A stretch of 64,000 nt of DNA from Strigops habroptila. Taxonomy: Eukaryota; Chordata; Aves; Psittaciformes; Psittacidae. The notes under the pieces were generated by a model. It saw only the letters and a list, made by a program, of their open reading frames with translations. It had not been told where the DNA came from and did not search any database. The translations under genes and the position numbers were made by a program. The stretch covers positions 3,596,001 to 3,660,000 of the forward strand of contig NC_044278.2 of the NCBI RefSeq assembly GCF_004027225.2. The letters run 5' to 3'. Position 1 is the stretch's first letter, and each line of letters begins with the position of its first letter. This document shows, piece after piece, positions 1 through 13,654 of the stretch.

Positions 1-3000
1 CATAGACCATGGGAAAGGGCTCCTGCATCAGACTTAACTGAAGCCAACGGAAGGCTGTGCTCTCAATATGCTCAGCATGGTGGTGTGCACCTCAGCAGCT
101 CTGTGGGTAAAGGAGAAGCATTTGTCAGCCTTCTAGGAATTTAATCTTCACATTTTTCTCATACTGGTTTTGGGCACTCTTGGGGGTTGAATTTGCATTG
201 GCGGCATGAAAGGAATTGGCTTTTCACTTGCAACATGCGAGGTAGCGAGTTTTGCATTTAGCCTCTGTGTTTTTTCCACCTCACCTTATTTCCCCCTCAC
301 CCCTGAAGACACCCTTAAATTCTGTAAGTTATCGAAGTAAACTGCACAGATTAAAGTCCGCTGCAAGACTGTTTTAACAGGAAGTCTAACAGGCTGCGTT
401 TAGTTTAACTGAAATCACTTTGCATGGATTTTTCTGGCATAAACCAGTCCTTAATAGATCCAGAATGTCTGAGGATGATTGAGTACTCAAATAAACTCGC
501 AATGAATTTTAAGGGGAAATAGCTTTCTGTCTCTTTTATGTTGTTTTTTTTTCAGTGATGGATAGAATAATGAACATTTTTCTTAAACAAGGGTGTTTAT
601 TTTTCTCTTTTTTAAATCATTTCCCTGCTTATTTATTTGGGGGGAGTAGTGTGCAGTGTTGCTGTATAATTCGTTTTGCTGTAGAGTGGTGACATTTGGA
701 AGAACCTGTCTGGAGAAGCAGTTTGGAGCCTCAGGTGTGAACAGCGAGTCTTCTCCCATCTCTGCCAATGAGCTGCAGGTAGCAAGTCTTTCCCAAGTAA
801 GTTTTCTCTCAAGTGTGCCTTTTCATAGAAACAAGCCAGGACTCGCAGGCTATAAGGGGAGGGAGCTTCAGTCAGACTCTTATTGATTTACCACTCTCTC
901 TTCTGTGCTGTCGTGATTCCACTAGTTCTTCAGTCACCCTTGAGTCTGCCAGGGCACAGGAGACCTGAATACCTAATGTGCTCAAGCAAGGGTTTTGGAA
1001 GAAAAACAGAATAATTAAGTGGAAAAAAAATCCTTCTTGCCATTTTAATGTAACAGAAAAAGGAACAGGCTAAAGCCCTTCCTTTTTGAAGGTCGCGTTT
1101 ACAGGAATTTAGCTGTGATATGAAATACGAGAGCCTTTAAAACTGTCCCACTGTCTAGGTTACAGAGAAGAAAACACTGGTAGGCAAGGAGGGAGTGAGG
1201 ACGTGTCCTGACTATGCCGCAGAACAAGGCTCCCGAGTCTACCTTCGGTGGGTTTTTTGTTTGAGTGAATGAGTGGGTCCCCTGTTTTAGAAGGGATGGC
1301 ATGCTGATACTAGTATGCTGAGTTTGGAGAAGTTTTGTTTTGTAAAAGACAGAAGAATAAATATAAGCAGAGGAACTAGCGAAGCTTGGTTTCCTGTGGG
1401 TTTTGCTTCATGGTTGAATTCCTAGGTATAGGGCAATCATTGCGTTTCCTTGATTCGGGTATCCCCATGGTTGTCTTCTAGATGACTTCTTTGGTGTCTA
1501 AGGGTTGACTGGACATTGCATTGTTCCCTGCAAAGAAATACTAATGTGTGGTGGGTATCTCCTCTAGTTCTCCAGCTATTTCGTGAAACCTGTGATGCTT
1601 ACTCTGAGACTGCTCTCCGTCTCTCAGTGTGTGCTTGAGATCTTTAGCCACTTTTGGAGCAATGGCCACTTGCTAAAGTTAGGTGGGAGACAGGCACAAA
1701 CACCTGCACTGGCAGGTGATGTTGTCTCCTCTAGAAGCCTTGGTATCTGCACCAAGAGGTTAACCTGAGAATGCCTGCCACCCAACATAAAGATGGAAGA
1801 AGATGCTGTCCAAAGATCCTGCAGTGCTGAGAAGCCCATCCTGAAGACTCCTGTCTTTCAGCAGTCCTAAAAGCATTATCTTTGAGGGTTGCTCCCTTAT
1901 TTTCCTTTCATAGGAGGCCGGGCCATTTTGAGATTCTCTTTTCTTGTAACTGCTGAGAAGAGCTTCCCTTTCTCTTTTTCTGCTCAAGAGTCTTTTCAGG
2001 CTGCTGTGGGTTGGTGGTATTTCCATCATGCTGTGCTTTCCTCAATCTGCTGAGCAGACAGCAACCAGCAGAGTATCTGCTGCTGTTCCTGGGTATGCCT
2101 CTCTCAGTGTCTCAGCCAGTTAAACTCCAGAACCTGCCTCTGCTGGGGACATTCCTGGGAAGCAGCAGTAGCACAGGTGAAATGCTTCACGCTGGTCATT
2201 TTGCCATTTACCTACAGGGTAGTGAAGAGCAGCTGGGAAGAGCCTTTTGCACTCAGATGCAATGGTGAAACAGGCACTGGCTGGGAAAGCTGGAGCTGCC
2301 TGGAGACCTGGGGACAGCAGTGTGTCAGCTGTGCTTGGCTCTCACGCAGAAACTTCACCAGCAGAATGCTGGAAGTGCTATAAATAAAATCCTGGATTCT
2401 GCTGGAGTCGGTGGTATTGATCCTGCACTGGAGACATCCTATTTCTAGTTTACTTCCTATTTACTTCTAGTAAACTTCCTATTTACTAGTTTATTTCATG
2501 ACTTATTTTCTTCATTGTTTTGAGTAGGTTTTTTAATGCACTGCTTTGATACAGTATGTGCCTTTTAGTTAATGATAGGTGCACAAAAAACAACTTCTCA
2601 TTATTTTAATGTGAGATTTATTTTATGAACACTTAGTTTTAACTGCCCACTGGCTCCTGCAAAGGATTTGGGGTATCATGTAAAACTTGGAGCACTGAGC
2701 CCTAGGAGACTTACCTGTATTTTGGAAGATTCAGGTGTTTCCGTTCCGACTATAACCATCAGTGGTGTGCATCAGTGCTGCTGACTATGAGCAAGTCATC
2801 TTCGTATGGGTCTGCTTGCCTTGTGAGGGTTACCTGGGGAGCAGGACAAGCAACCAGTGGCTATAAAGCTGGAGAAGGTGTCCATCTCTTTCTGAAATGA
2901 ATGCTGCCACTCAGCATTTAGCGTGTGTCTTGGAAGACCATGTGGTGGTTTCTCTGTGGCTAACTCTGCTGTCAGTTCATTGAGGTTGCATGGAGCACTC

Positions 3001-6000
3001 ACTGCTAGAGGAGAACAAGGCTTCCCCTGGGTAGTCATCACACCCCCTCCACATAAAACGCGTCCAAGGGCAATTCCAAAAACATGTGGAATACAATTTG
3101 TACAGCAGGCACTGTTAAGTGAATCCTTTCCCCCTGTCTGGATTAGGAGCTGCTGCCGTAGACATGATGAACAAAAGGATTTCTTCATGCACCTTGCCAA
3201 GGGAGTGCAGACCTTCATGGTGGAGAGCTGTCATTATTTCCATCAACTGATCCTTGTTCACAGCTCTTTCCACTGCCTCGACATGCCCTGTCACCTTCCT
3301 CATCTCCTTCAAATACAGCACGGTTTGTAGGGAGAAGTCATGTTCCCTTCTGTAGTTGTGTGTGTGCATGCTGCTCAAGCCTTCCAGACAGTGCCCTTTT
3401 CCAGGGAGAGCAACTTGATGGTGGCCATCTGTCATTGGGGTGATAACCAGAGAGGTGGAATGGGAGAAGGGGAGGAAAGGAAGGGCACTCTGTGCTTTGA
3501 AATGCTCAGATCGATTAATATAAAGATAAATACATTTATTAAAAGATTTCAATATAAAGATGCCAAGCACTCTCATGCAGAAAGTCAGCTGCATGGTTGT
3601 GTGTGCCAAACCAGCTTTTCCAAGCTAGCAGATGGCTACACTGGAGCAAGAGAACACCTATTTGCACTGTCTCAAAAGCTCTTCCAAGCACAGCATTTCT
3701 CCTCCTTTCTTATCCCCCCAAATCCCCCCCATCTGAACAGGAGGAAGCTTGGAGTATGAAGAGCTTAAAGGGGACAGGTGACCACAGTCACGTACACAAC
3801 AGGCAGAATTGCAGTACAGCGGGGTAAAAAATTCATCAGGAAAACATCTGCAAAAGTGGCTGTTCCTGGTTTTCTCGCTGATACCTTGATCAGATGGCAG
3901 AAGTCTGTCAGTTGTTTGACTGAATTTCCATTATTTGTCTTAATTCTGCTTTCCACAGTCTCTAGTGCAGGAGGAGAGCAGGTGGCCCTCGTGGTTGGAG
4001 AACTTGGACTCCATCCTGCAGGAGCCAGAGCGTGCCTTTCATTCATCACAAGAGTGCCAGCTTCAGAGTAACAGTTCTGAGCTGCCAAAACCTTGTTGGA
4101 GGAAAGTAGCTTGGAAATATCAAAAAGAATGAACATCTTTCATTCCAGCTCCCAGAAATCCCTCCGCATCACGCTGACTTCTTGGCTCAGTAGATGGTTG
4201 TTGTCTAGCGAAGATGCATGTTTGTATAATACGTTATGAACAATTTCCATGCGTTAAACAGGACTGATTGAGGAAGAAAAAGATTTCAACTGTCTTAGTT
4301 TGTATGGGGGATTTTTCGTTCTTAGATTTCAAAACTTTTTCTCATCTACTTATCCACCCCTTGTCAGTAATCTGCATCTGAAGATGTGATTCTGGTCTCC
4401 TTCCCTGTCTGTGCATCAGGATGCCAGCATTTTCACTTTGTCTTCCCATAGTAACTTAAGACTCAGACATGGCCTGAACAGAAGGTTGGGCTGTAACAGA
4501 GAGTAAAGCCTAATTTCTGTGCTTCCTTCAGGGCTTTGCTTCTGAGGGCTGAAATGCTCCATTTTTGTGTGTTCAACAGGAAGGTGGATTTTGGAGGGGA
4601 TGGACTCAGATTCTCAGTTTGTGAGTCTTTAGACTTCAGTTCAAATACTGCTGCTCACAAAAATTGTTTCCCAAGTGTGTCTTGGCTGTGTCATCTTGCC
4701 CCAGAGGCAAAAATAAATCATAGCTGCTGAATTTAAGGAGTGACTGGCTAGAAGGGTTTGTTGAAAGCTCTGGTCCTGGCCTTTGCAGCTCTAGGGACAG
4801 GTCAGATCCCCACAGGTAGATGGAAGAAAGGCGCTTGCAAGGTCTTAAAACCTTCATTATTGCATAAATGAAGGAAAAACAGCTCTCACGTGCATGCCTT
4901 GACCTCCTGTGTGATCTCTGCTGAGCTCTTGAAGCTGGGGCAGTAATCTCTGAAAGCAGCTCTTGCACTCTTATCTCCAGTGTTGCTCCTGGTCTTACTT
5001 GTATAGCTGAAGTAGATGAGAATCCTCCTTGAAAATTGATTTTTGAGAAGGGCAACTTACCTGACTATAAAGCACCACAAACACAATTGTAGTCTGGGGG
5101 AATATGGCCTGAGACGCGTTTTGATTGTTTTGAAACAGTACTACATGACCCTGCCTGTTACTGCCTGCCTGCCTAAGTGTGTAGAATGAAAGAAGGCTTG
5201 TAAAAAATTGAAGAAAAGGAGATTTTTTTTTTAAGCTTCCCATTTCTCTCATTTCTTAACTTCAGCTTCAGAGGTGTAAAACATTAAGACAGCATTGGAT
5301 GCACAGCTTCAGAGGAGCCCAGGCTGCATCAGCTCCTTGGCTCTGTGTGTGCTAGGGTGAGTTGTTTTGCTTTCTGTGCTTGTCCTGCAGGCTTCAGGAA
5401 GCTGTGGCTTAGCAGGTTGCCCTGTGCCGGTTTAAGCCACAGCAAATACCCATGTTCCTGCTCTTAGCTCACAAGTGCTGTTAAGTAAAATGCATCAGCT
5501 TAACTCTCGGTAGAAGAGGTGCCTGCTGATGCGCTCTGCCCTCATGTTTGCACTGGCTTAGGCTTGCCTTAAGCTGCAGTAGCTCGCTGGTGGCGCTTGG
5601 GATCAGCAGGAGAGCTAAATCCTCACAAAGGTGAGATTGTAGAAGAGGGAGGGAGATGGAGAAGGAAGGATTTGCGAGCTGACTCACCTTGGCTTGCTGC
5701 CCGAGGTTATTGCCTCCAGAGGTGAGTGGTTGGTGTGGTGCATGGGGGTCTGCAGCCCACTGCTGCCCTCGCTGCTGTCTCCCCCGGGCTCTGTTTCAGA
5801 GTCCCATGGTTGGGGACCTGCCAGGGTGTGAGTGTCACCCTCAGCAGAGCTGCAGGAGCAGGGCAGTGCCACAGGGTGCCTGAATCTCATCTGGGTCTGC
5901 CCTGAAGTGCCAGCCTACTGAATGGGGTGTGCTGCGGGCACAGAGCCCACCAAGGAACCGTGTTTTGTCAGGGGCTGGGTAGCAGAGCAGGGACATCCAG

Positions 6001-9000
6001 GCTGTCACAAAGCATGTGTTCCCCCACTGCAGGGAAGGGAAAACCCCTATCCCTTTGGATGTCATCTCTGCCACTACCTCATGCCTTTTTTTACTCGCAG
6101 GCTAGTTCGCACACTCCTCCTTACAGAGAGCATCTGCCTCGCAGCGCAGGATGGCAAAAAACGAGTGTGTGTGCAAGGGAGGAAAGGTTTTCCTCTCTGC
6201 CGTGGCTGGGAGATGGATGCAGATGTGAGGCCCGTTCTCTGCCCCACCATGCACCAAGCTCACTGTGCTCTTTGAGCACCTCTGCATCCCCAGCATCTCT
6301 GCCCCTGTCGTCAGGGTTCGCTCAACCAGTGCTCCAGCTAATTTTTGCTTAATGAGCAAATGCTGACTCTCACTGCTGGGGGCTGCCTTGTCCTTTTACC
6401 ACCCCTTTCTGGTTTCTCCTTTTTTTTTTTCTTTCCTTTTAATGAGGTCACTTGAACTTCTCCACCTAAATTAGCTGTCCTAATAACCAGATATTCGTTG
6501 GGGTGCCTTGGGACAGGGTGGGTGGAGAGAGGAGAAGGAGGTTGTTAGCAGGAGCCTGCTTTCCCCTGCTACCTGAAGCTGCTTTAGCTGAGGACAGAGG
6601 GGCAATGGGGAACAACAAAACAGGGTAGCAGGTATGAGTGTGCTCCCAGCACCCACCACACTGCATCCAAATCAGTCAAGGGAAGGGGACCAGAAATTTT
6701 GGAGAAGCATCTCTGAACAGCACCGTGCTGGCAGGGCTGGAGCCCCAGAGTAAAGCCCATGGGGAAGGGAAAGGAATGTCCTTTCTCCTGGAGCTGAAGC
6801 ACTCGTGAGCAGTTGAGAAAGCTGTAGCTCTCCTGGGTCCATCGAGGACAAGCCAGAGCTGGGGCTGAGCATGGCTGCTCCCCTTCAACCTGGACACACA
6901 GGGAAGAGATTGCACGTGGGGCACGGGGCCCTGCTGCCAACTCCTCTGTGTGTGGGGGGGCTTGGTAGGGTGCAGGAGAGCATCACTGCCCCATGTGCCC
7001 GGAGCAGGCATGCTGGCTTGTGACCGCACCATCTGGCTAGCAGGTCCCATGCAGCTTAGGTGCATGGCTTTGGCCGGGAAGCTCCTCTTCCAAGGTGCAT
7101 TGTGGAGCAGGAGCAGGCTGTGCAATGGGATCCTTTGCAAGGGGAGGAGCATAGGGATAGCCTTGACCGGGCACATGGGACGGGCTGGGAGCGTGACCAA
7201 GGGAGCCTGCAGCAAGGAAGAAGAAGTTCAAGCCCTGAGCTGGAAAGCTGGCCTGATTTCCAGTGTTTGCATCTTCTGTTTGATTATCTTTTCCCCTTTT
7301 TTTTTCTACATGAGTTAGTTTTGGTTTTTCCTGTGCCCTTTCTCACTGGCTGCTTGAACTCACCCTGTTGCTTTGAGAGATGCATTTATATTGGCATAAT
7401 CATTCCAGCCAGTCGTTAATGTACCAACAAGGATACTATTGTAATTGGAGGATTTATTACTGCTGCTGTGAAACAACTGCCATGCCTCCTTGCTTAACTC
7501 TTTGGCTCCCCTCTTGCCTTCTGCCAGCAGCTGAATCAGTAACAAACTGTGCTTTTAAAAAGCTGCAAACTGGAGTTGTGTTATTTTTCCATTTTTGTTT
7601 TATTTTCCTGTTCTTACCCCAGAATGCTGCAGTGTTACAATTGCAAGGGACTTGAGTGCTTCACCACGCGTTTCTCAATTGTGCACCAACTGAAAGTGAC
7701 TTCATAGTTCAACTTCTCATTTAAAATAAGGCTTAAATGTTTGCACGAGGATTAAAAGTGTCCTCTGACTGCTTTTCTTTAGACCGCGGCCCAAGTTCTG
7801 CTCAGCCCTTCAGGAGCTTGAAGTTAATTCAGTAGTTCATAAAAGCGTATGACTTCTTTTTTAATTGACTTCAACAGTTACTAGTCATTTATCTGCCTTT
7901 CATTTAAATCTGCCTTTAACCATCCTCATTTCTCAGGGCAGGTAGGCTTTACTGAAGGAGAGTAACCCCCAGACCAACCAGATTATTAGCACTTCCCTTA
8001 CGTTTTCCCTGTGGTACGTGTTGGCAGGTAAGAAAGAGAAGAGGGAATTTTGCACAGAGACCCCACACCCTCAGTGAAAGTACACCTTGGGGTGATAGAT
8101 TGGCATCCTCAAGTTCTGGTCTCGGGTGGGACTTTGGGCAGTGGGGGAAACTTAGGAGCAACAGGAGCAAAGCTTTCCTCTGCCTGCCCCAGACCACCTG
8201 CAGTTTTATAGTTGTGACTTAAACATAAGGCAAGCAAAGGATGCTACCCGCAGCATGATCTGCTCAGTTTTGTCCCCTGGCAAAGGTGATATTTGAGGGT
8301 CTTCATCAGTTTTGCAGCATAACACAGTGTGTGTTCTCCTCCACGCCGAAGGCATTACGTAGAGTTCTGATTGACAAGGCACGGTGTCTGATGTGCTGCA
8401 GCAGGTATGGATCAGCATGTACAGCTAATTGCCAGGCACGAGGGTTTGGGAAGATTACATTGCTAATCCAGGTATCTTCCCTGTCTTATCGCCACCGCCT
8501 TCCCCCTGCCATGTGCATGCACGCATATTTGGATCCTGTAAGGAATGGAAATCAATAGTGGTGTTAGGGAGGGATATAAGGAGCGTGGCTCCCTGTGAGC
8601 TTGTGGTGGCTGGGAGGGAGCAGGTCCCTTCCATCCTTGTGTTCCCATCCACGTTGCCTCTCGTGGTGCTTTTCAGTGCTTGCCAGTGCTCACCTCTGGA
8701 CTGGTGGCACTGGCACTGCGGTTTCTCTTGAGCAGCTTGTTTCCGTCTTGCGTGCACGACCAGAGGGGTTGGGGAAGGAGATTCATGGCGCTGAACTGGG
8801 ATCCCTGCGGGGCAGCAAGATGTCACAGGGCAGATGGAAACATAACTCTTGCACTAATTCCCTGCAAAATCCAGAGTGGTATTTCTCGGTGAGAAGCAGC
8901 TCTCCAGGAGTTGCATGCTACGTGTATTTGTTCTTCCTAAATAGTTCACACTTGACACTTGGCAAGCTTAGCTCTCTGCAGGTAGCATGAAGTGGGCAGT

Positions 9001-12000
9001 TGGGGACACAGGGTAGCACCATACAGTGCCTCTAAAGTGTATCAGTGGGTAAAAGCTATAACGAAATGCAAGGGAAGAAGAGGTTGGTGGGTTTTGCTTG
9101 TCCTACAGCAGCCCAGAAATGATGCTGGGTAGCCTGCGTAAGTAAGTTGTTTTACTCCTGAAGAGCCTTCAGTGTAAGGGTACCGTGTTGCTAAGTGATT
9201 TTCACAGTGTTTTACCAGCTCAAGCTAGGGAGCCTCTGGCTGCCAGCCTGATGCTCCTTCTGCATCACTTAACAAGGAAACGGCATCTCATGCTGCCTTG
9301 CCTGGGAGTAGATGAAATTCTGGTAGCTCTTTGGTTTGTATCCAGCACATAAAAGCTTTCCCCTTGGAGGTGGTTGGGGTTTTGGATACCCAAGGATGAA
9401 CCGGAGTCAGCCTGGGGAGAAGGGAGACCCCTTTGTCCACATGGGCAGAGTTCAGCATGGTGCTGGGAGCTGCTGGAAACAGAGCTGGTCCTGGGGCTTG
9501 GAGGAACGTTGAGGCATGCACCAAGTCCAGACCCGGGAACTCCAATCTCTGCTCCCTGCTTGTTTTCTGGGAGACTGTAAGCCAGTTCCTTGTCCTAGAG
9601 TTAGCCCTAATTAGTTCACTGAGTGCTCATCGATTGCATGTTATTGAGGTGGGTGTATTTGAGGTGCGTTTGACCAGAGCTGTGTGTGCAAGCTTCCTGT
9701 GGAAGGATACCCATGGGCACCACCCTGGCAAGGGGGGAGCATCTTCAGGCTCCCTCCTTCTCCTCATCCCAGCAGCAGGGCCCTGGGACTCTCCCTAGCT
9801 GGGTCCCAGACACCCTCTAGTGGCAGTATTTACATTCAGTATTCCAGGAGATTTCAAAAGGTGGCAGGGTTGGGAGCACCCTCTGCTTAGCAGCCCACCC
9901 ACCACTGAGGACCTATCCCAGTGCCTTCTGCAGGAACCTGGGGCTTGGGGACCTAATAGGAAATGTTGAAAACGGGGGAGAAACAGGTAGAAGCTGGGTG
10001 AGAAAGAGCGGACCAGAGGACACGTCCTGCAGCATCCCTCTTGGCTCCGATTCAGGTGTGGCCTCACTACCCTTCATACAGTGATGACTCTCATGTAAGC
10101 TTAGCCGTGCTTTCAAGTAGAGCTCAGCTTGCAGAGAGCTCCAGAAATCCTGGTGCATCCTGCGACAGGCGGCTGCAGGATGCTTGGGGACAGCTTGGCA
10201 GCGTGATGTCTGGCAGCAGAGCCAGGGCTCCCGGGTGGACACTATGTAGAGAGTTAGTCATGTCCCAACACACAAACTGATGTCTTTGAAGCCTCAGCAG
10301 GGCAACTGGCTTGGGAGGAACTTCCCTTCTGATAACGCGCCTCCCCACGTGCAGTGTCGAGTACATGGGGATTAGTGAGCACCTTCAAAACATTTTCTGC
10401 TTGCTTTTCTCTGTGTGACTTCCAGTCCTGATCTAGCCTGATGGGCTAAGCCATGCCTGTAGCCCTCCTGTTGGCACAGGCCAGCCAGGTCTGTGCCTTG
10501 TGGTGGTGTGTGAGCCCCAGCAGACCTGCAGCCCCACTGTGGGAGTCCCCGGTGCTCCGCAACACTCAGAAGGAGATGCTCATTGAGTTTCTGAAATGAG
10601 CTGTGACCTGCTGCCACGTTTGGCTGCCTCTTGAGAACGGCGTTTTCCCCTTTCTCCTACCCACTTCTCCCCTCCCCAAACCTGGTACCCAAGGCGCATC
10701 TTGCAGTGCAACTGAAACAGTTGTTTGTGCATCGTTGGCCAAGCATGAGAGCAGTGGTGCGAAGCACAGAGCCTTACCACTGGCCTGGCCAGCTCTGGGC
10801 TCTTGCCTGTTCCTCTTGATGTCTAATCCTTTGGAAACTGGGCTCTCATTTAGCAAGCGGGTCTCTGGTCCTCATGGTTGAGAAGGTGAGAACAACCAAG
10901 TGTATGTCTGTGCCAGGCTGATGTAAGACCCAAAAGGTCTTGCCGATTCCTCTAACCGGGAGGATCCTCGTTGGCTTTTTTAACCAACGGAGCAGGAGGA
11001 ATGCAGCACAGCGTGTCAGGTGTTACCACAGTTAAATTAGAGCCTTTAACAGCACGCCACCACCTCCTGATTTTCCTCCAGGAATGCATTTTGCAATAGC
11101 TTGCCCATGTGGTGTAAAAGATGCTAACCCTCCAGTCAGGTTCTGACCTGGAAACACAAAATCACAGTTCTAGCTGGTGAAATGGTGTCTGTGCCAGCCT
11201 CCAACCTCCTTGGGGAACGGCATGGTGAGTGCTTGCTTGAGGCCCAGCCTTTGGACAGGCTTCCTGGTGTTATTCCTGGGGAGCAGGCAGCTCCGTATCT
11301 GGCAAGCCGAGTGCCTGCTCCTTGCTCGAGCATGACCTGGTTTGTCCCACAGAGCCAGGCAGGCTCTTGGAGGTCAGCAGCAATTCACTCTCTGCCTTGT
11401 CCTTAGGCAGAGAGCGGCCATGCTACTGTGCAGGGCTGGGGGGGCACACAGGCAACCAGTGGAGTGTGCAGGGCTCTCAAATTGAGGGAAGGAGGATGAG
11501 CATGCTTTCTTCACTGATACCCACTTTCACCCCGTGAGCTGTTGTGCGGAGGCTGGTGCAGCAAGGGGCTCTGCCTTTGAAGCAGCTCATCAGGAAAGTC
11601 ACTCCAGCAAGATGATGGTCAGGTTTAATATATTTAAATAAAGTAAGAAAAGTTATAAGAGCCCATGGCCAAAGGGCAAAGAGAAAGCTGTGTGACTCTG
11701 GAAATTATTCAGGAAGGTTTGAAATGAGAAATTCAAATGTTATCGTGCAGGCGGTAGGAACCGGCAAGGTTAGATGCTGCTGTCACCACTGGTTTGGGAG
11801 TCAGAGGGAAGGGGAAAGGGCAAAGAGAGGCAGGATCCTTTCCGTGGTCTGCCAGAGGTTGTTGCTGGTGAGCAGGGGATGGGAGCCCCAGCGAGGAAGA
11901 TGAGAGGAAGGGAAGGAGGAGGAGACATAGTTACAGGGCACAAGCAATGGTCTGCGATGTCAATGACCTTACCAGGTACTTTCCCTGTCAGGGGCAGTAA

Positions 12001-13243
12001 ATTCCCTGGGTACTGAACACGTGGTAAAAGCAAATGCTCCCATCCGGGCTGGACTTGGGAAGATTTCCCTCTCGTTTACGCCATCTCACGGGTTTTTTCT
12101 TTCTCCTCTTCTGGTTTTGACTTTTCTGCCATAAATAATCGTAGCAGTTGTCTTCACTGCAGCTCATTGCTTTCTGTAGCTGTGCCTGAATGAAACAGAT
12201 GCAGCTTTCAGCAGCTCAGCTAATTTCGCCAAACCTTCCAGTGCTGTCAATGAAACTGAACTGAGATACGTTAATTATATTCCACTGGTATGCAGCGAAA
12301 CTGTGGGCATTAACAGGCTTGCTAACACTGCCTTGTCTGCAGAACTGGGGAGAAGGTTTGCATTCTTCTTTCCATGTGATGTTTCTTGAGACAACGAAGT
12401 CTAGAAAGGCTTCTTTTTAAGAAAGTCTATCTTGTGGTGGTAGAACCTCATGCTAAAATTAAGATGCTTGCTAAAATCAAGCAAGGTTGTGGGGCTGCAA
12501 TATTCTTTTCCATCCTGATTTTAACGGCTGTACTTCCTTTCCTCTGGTTAATCAATTGGAAAAGTAACCAGCAGTTTTATTACCAAGTGCCTTGACATGT
12601 CTGTGTCCTGAGCGGGCACTGGGCAGGCTGCAATTACTGCATTGCTGCCCTCAGAGGAGACACTTCTCTCCAAATGTTCAAACCCCTTTGTTTGGCCTGA
12701 GGGGGTGATTAAAACATGAAATGATACAAACAAAGGAGAGGGGAATTAGATCTCCTGACTCTCTTATGAGGGAAGATAAAAGGAACTATGTTTAGCTTGT
12801 CCCCACTAGTGACTGAGAGGTGAAGACCATGCCAGGGCTAAGGACTGACTGAAAGATGTGGGCAGGAGGGGGGTCATGAAGCATGCTGGGGGGCACACGG
12901 TGAAGCGGAGGTTGTCCATAGTGAAATGCCTTGATGGAAAGTATTAAACTGTGCTGCTCTGCAGCGTGATGGAAAACCCTGTGCAGTTACTGGGGCCACT
13001 GAGCAGGAATTTAAGCACAGCACTGGAGTATGCGCTGCAGCTCGTGGTCTTTCCCAGCCAAGGGTTTGCAGAATGATTCCCCTCTTTTGGGGGGCTGGAT
13101 GCGAGCTAACAGGGCTTTGCCAATACTTAGCAATTAATTACAGCAGTAAAAAGAAGCCTCTCTCCCAGCTCTCTGGGCTTTAGACTCAGCATTTCAGCAT
13201 TGTTAACTCTCATGCTGTGTTTCCCCGTCCCCCTTTGCTGCAG
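1..13243 (+). other. IGSF3: IGSF3 intron upstream of the Ig D2 exon (partial)
   Basis: About 13.2 kb in which I found no convincing coding exon. No open frame here has the V-type Ig pattern of Cys, then Trp about 16 residues later, then a tyrosine-corner Cys, so the exons for the signal peptide and first Ig domain must lie before base 1. The stretch ends with a pyrimidine-rich tract and the CAG acceptor at 13241-13243. AT-rich blocks around 7370-7560, 7680-7940 and 12130-12320 look like possible conserved noncoding DNA. A CTCF-like motif lies at 9812-9823, a purine-rich tract at about 11796-11930, and a short direct repeat at 2451-2487. Reading this as intron is inference from the missing upstream exons. 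Confidence 0.75.
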
Positions 13244-13654
13244 TGATTCCCGACTCGCTGCGAGTGACAGCGGTCTCACAGACACTGAACAAAGTGGAGC
13301 ACGACTCCCTGGAGCTGAAGTGTGAGGTGTCTAAGAGCACAGCCCAGCACAGCCACGTCTCCATAGCCTGGTACCGGCAGCGAGGCAGCGAGGCGCCTGT
13401 GGAGGTCATCTCCCTCAGCCGTGACTTCGTCCTGCGGGCTGGCAGCGCCTATGCCCAGCGGCAAGCTACAGGGGACATTCGCTTGGACAAAGTTGGGGAG
13501 ACCACCTCGAAGCTCACCATCTACAACCTCCATCCATCGGATCAGGGCGAGTTTTACTGCGAGGCAGCAGAGTGGATCCAGGACCCTGACAAGTCTTGGT
13601 ACGCCATGACCCGCAAGCGTTCCCAGGGCGCCATCGTCAACGTGCAAGCCACCG
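13244..13654 (+). CDS. IGSF3: IGSF3 exon: Ig-like V domain 2, with the EWI motif
   Basis: One exon encodes a complete V-type Ig domain of 137 codons. It follows the acceptor CAG at 13241-13243 and ends at the donor GTCAGT at 13655; both junctions are phase 1. Counting from the exon start, the domain cysteines are at residues 27 and 106 and the core Trp is at 43. The second Cys is followed by Glu-Trp-Ile at 110-112, the motif that names the EWI family (IGSF3, IGSF8, PTGFRN, CD101). No N-glycosylation sequon is present. The number of downstream domains (six more, then a membrane segment) and the domain order fit D2 of eight-domain IGSF3 better than the six-domain PTGFRN or four-domain IGSF8. 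EWI proteins associate with tetraspanins at the cell surface and affect adhesion; that role is family knowledge and is not shown here. The gene's start lies outside the window. Confidence 0.93.

Noticed and set aside
1..13243. Possible D1 or signal-peptide exon of IGSF3 within the window
   Set aside because: No frame shows a signal peptide followed by an Ig pattern with flanking phase-1 splice sites.
13276..13647. Open frames antisense to each Ig exon (for example 13276-13647 minus, 16430-16804 minus, 20368-20823 minus)
   Set aside because: They mirror the GC-rich coding exons and carry no independent coding features.
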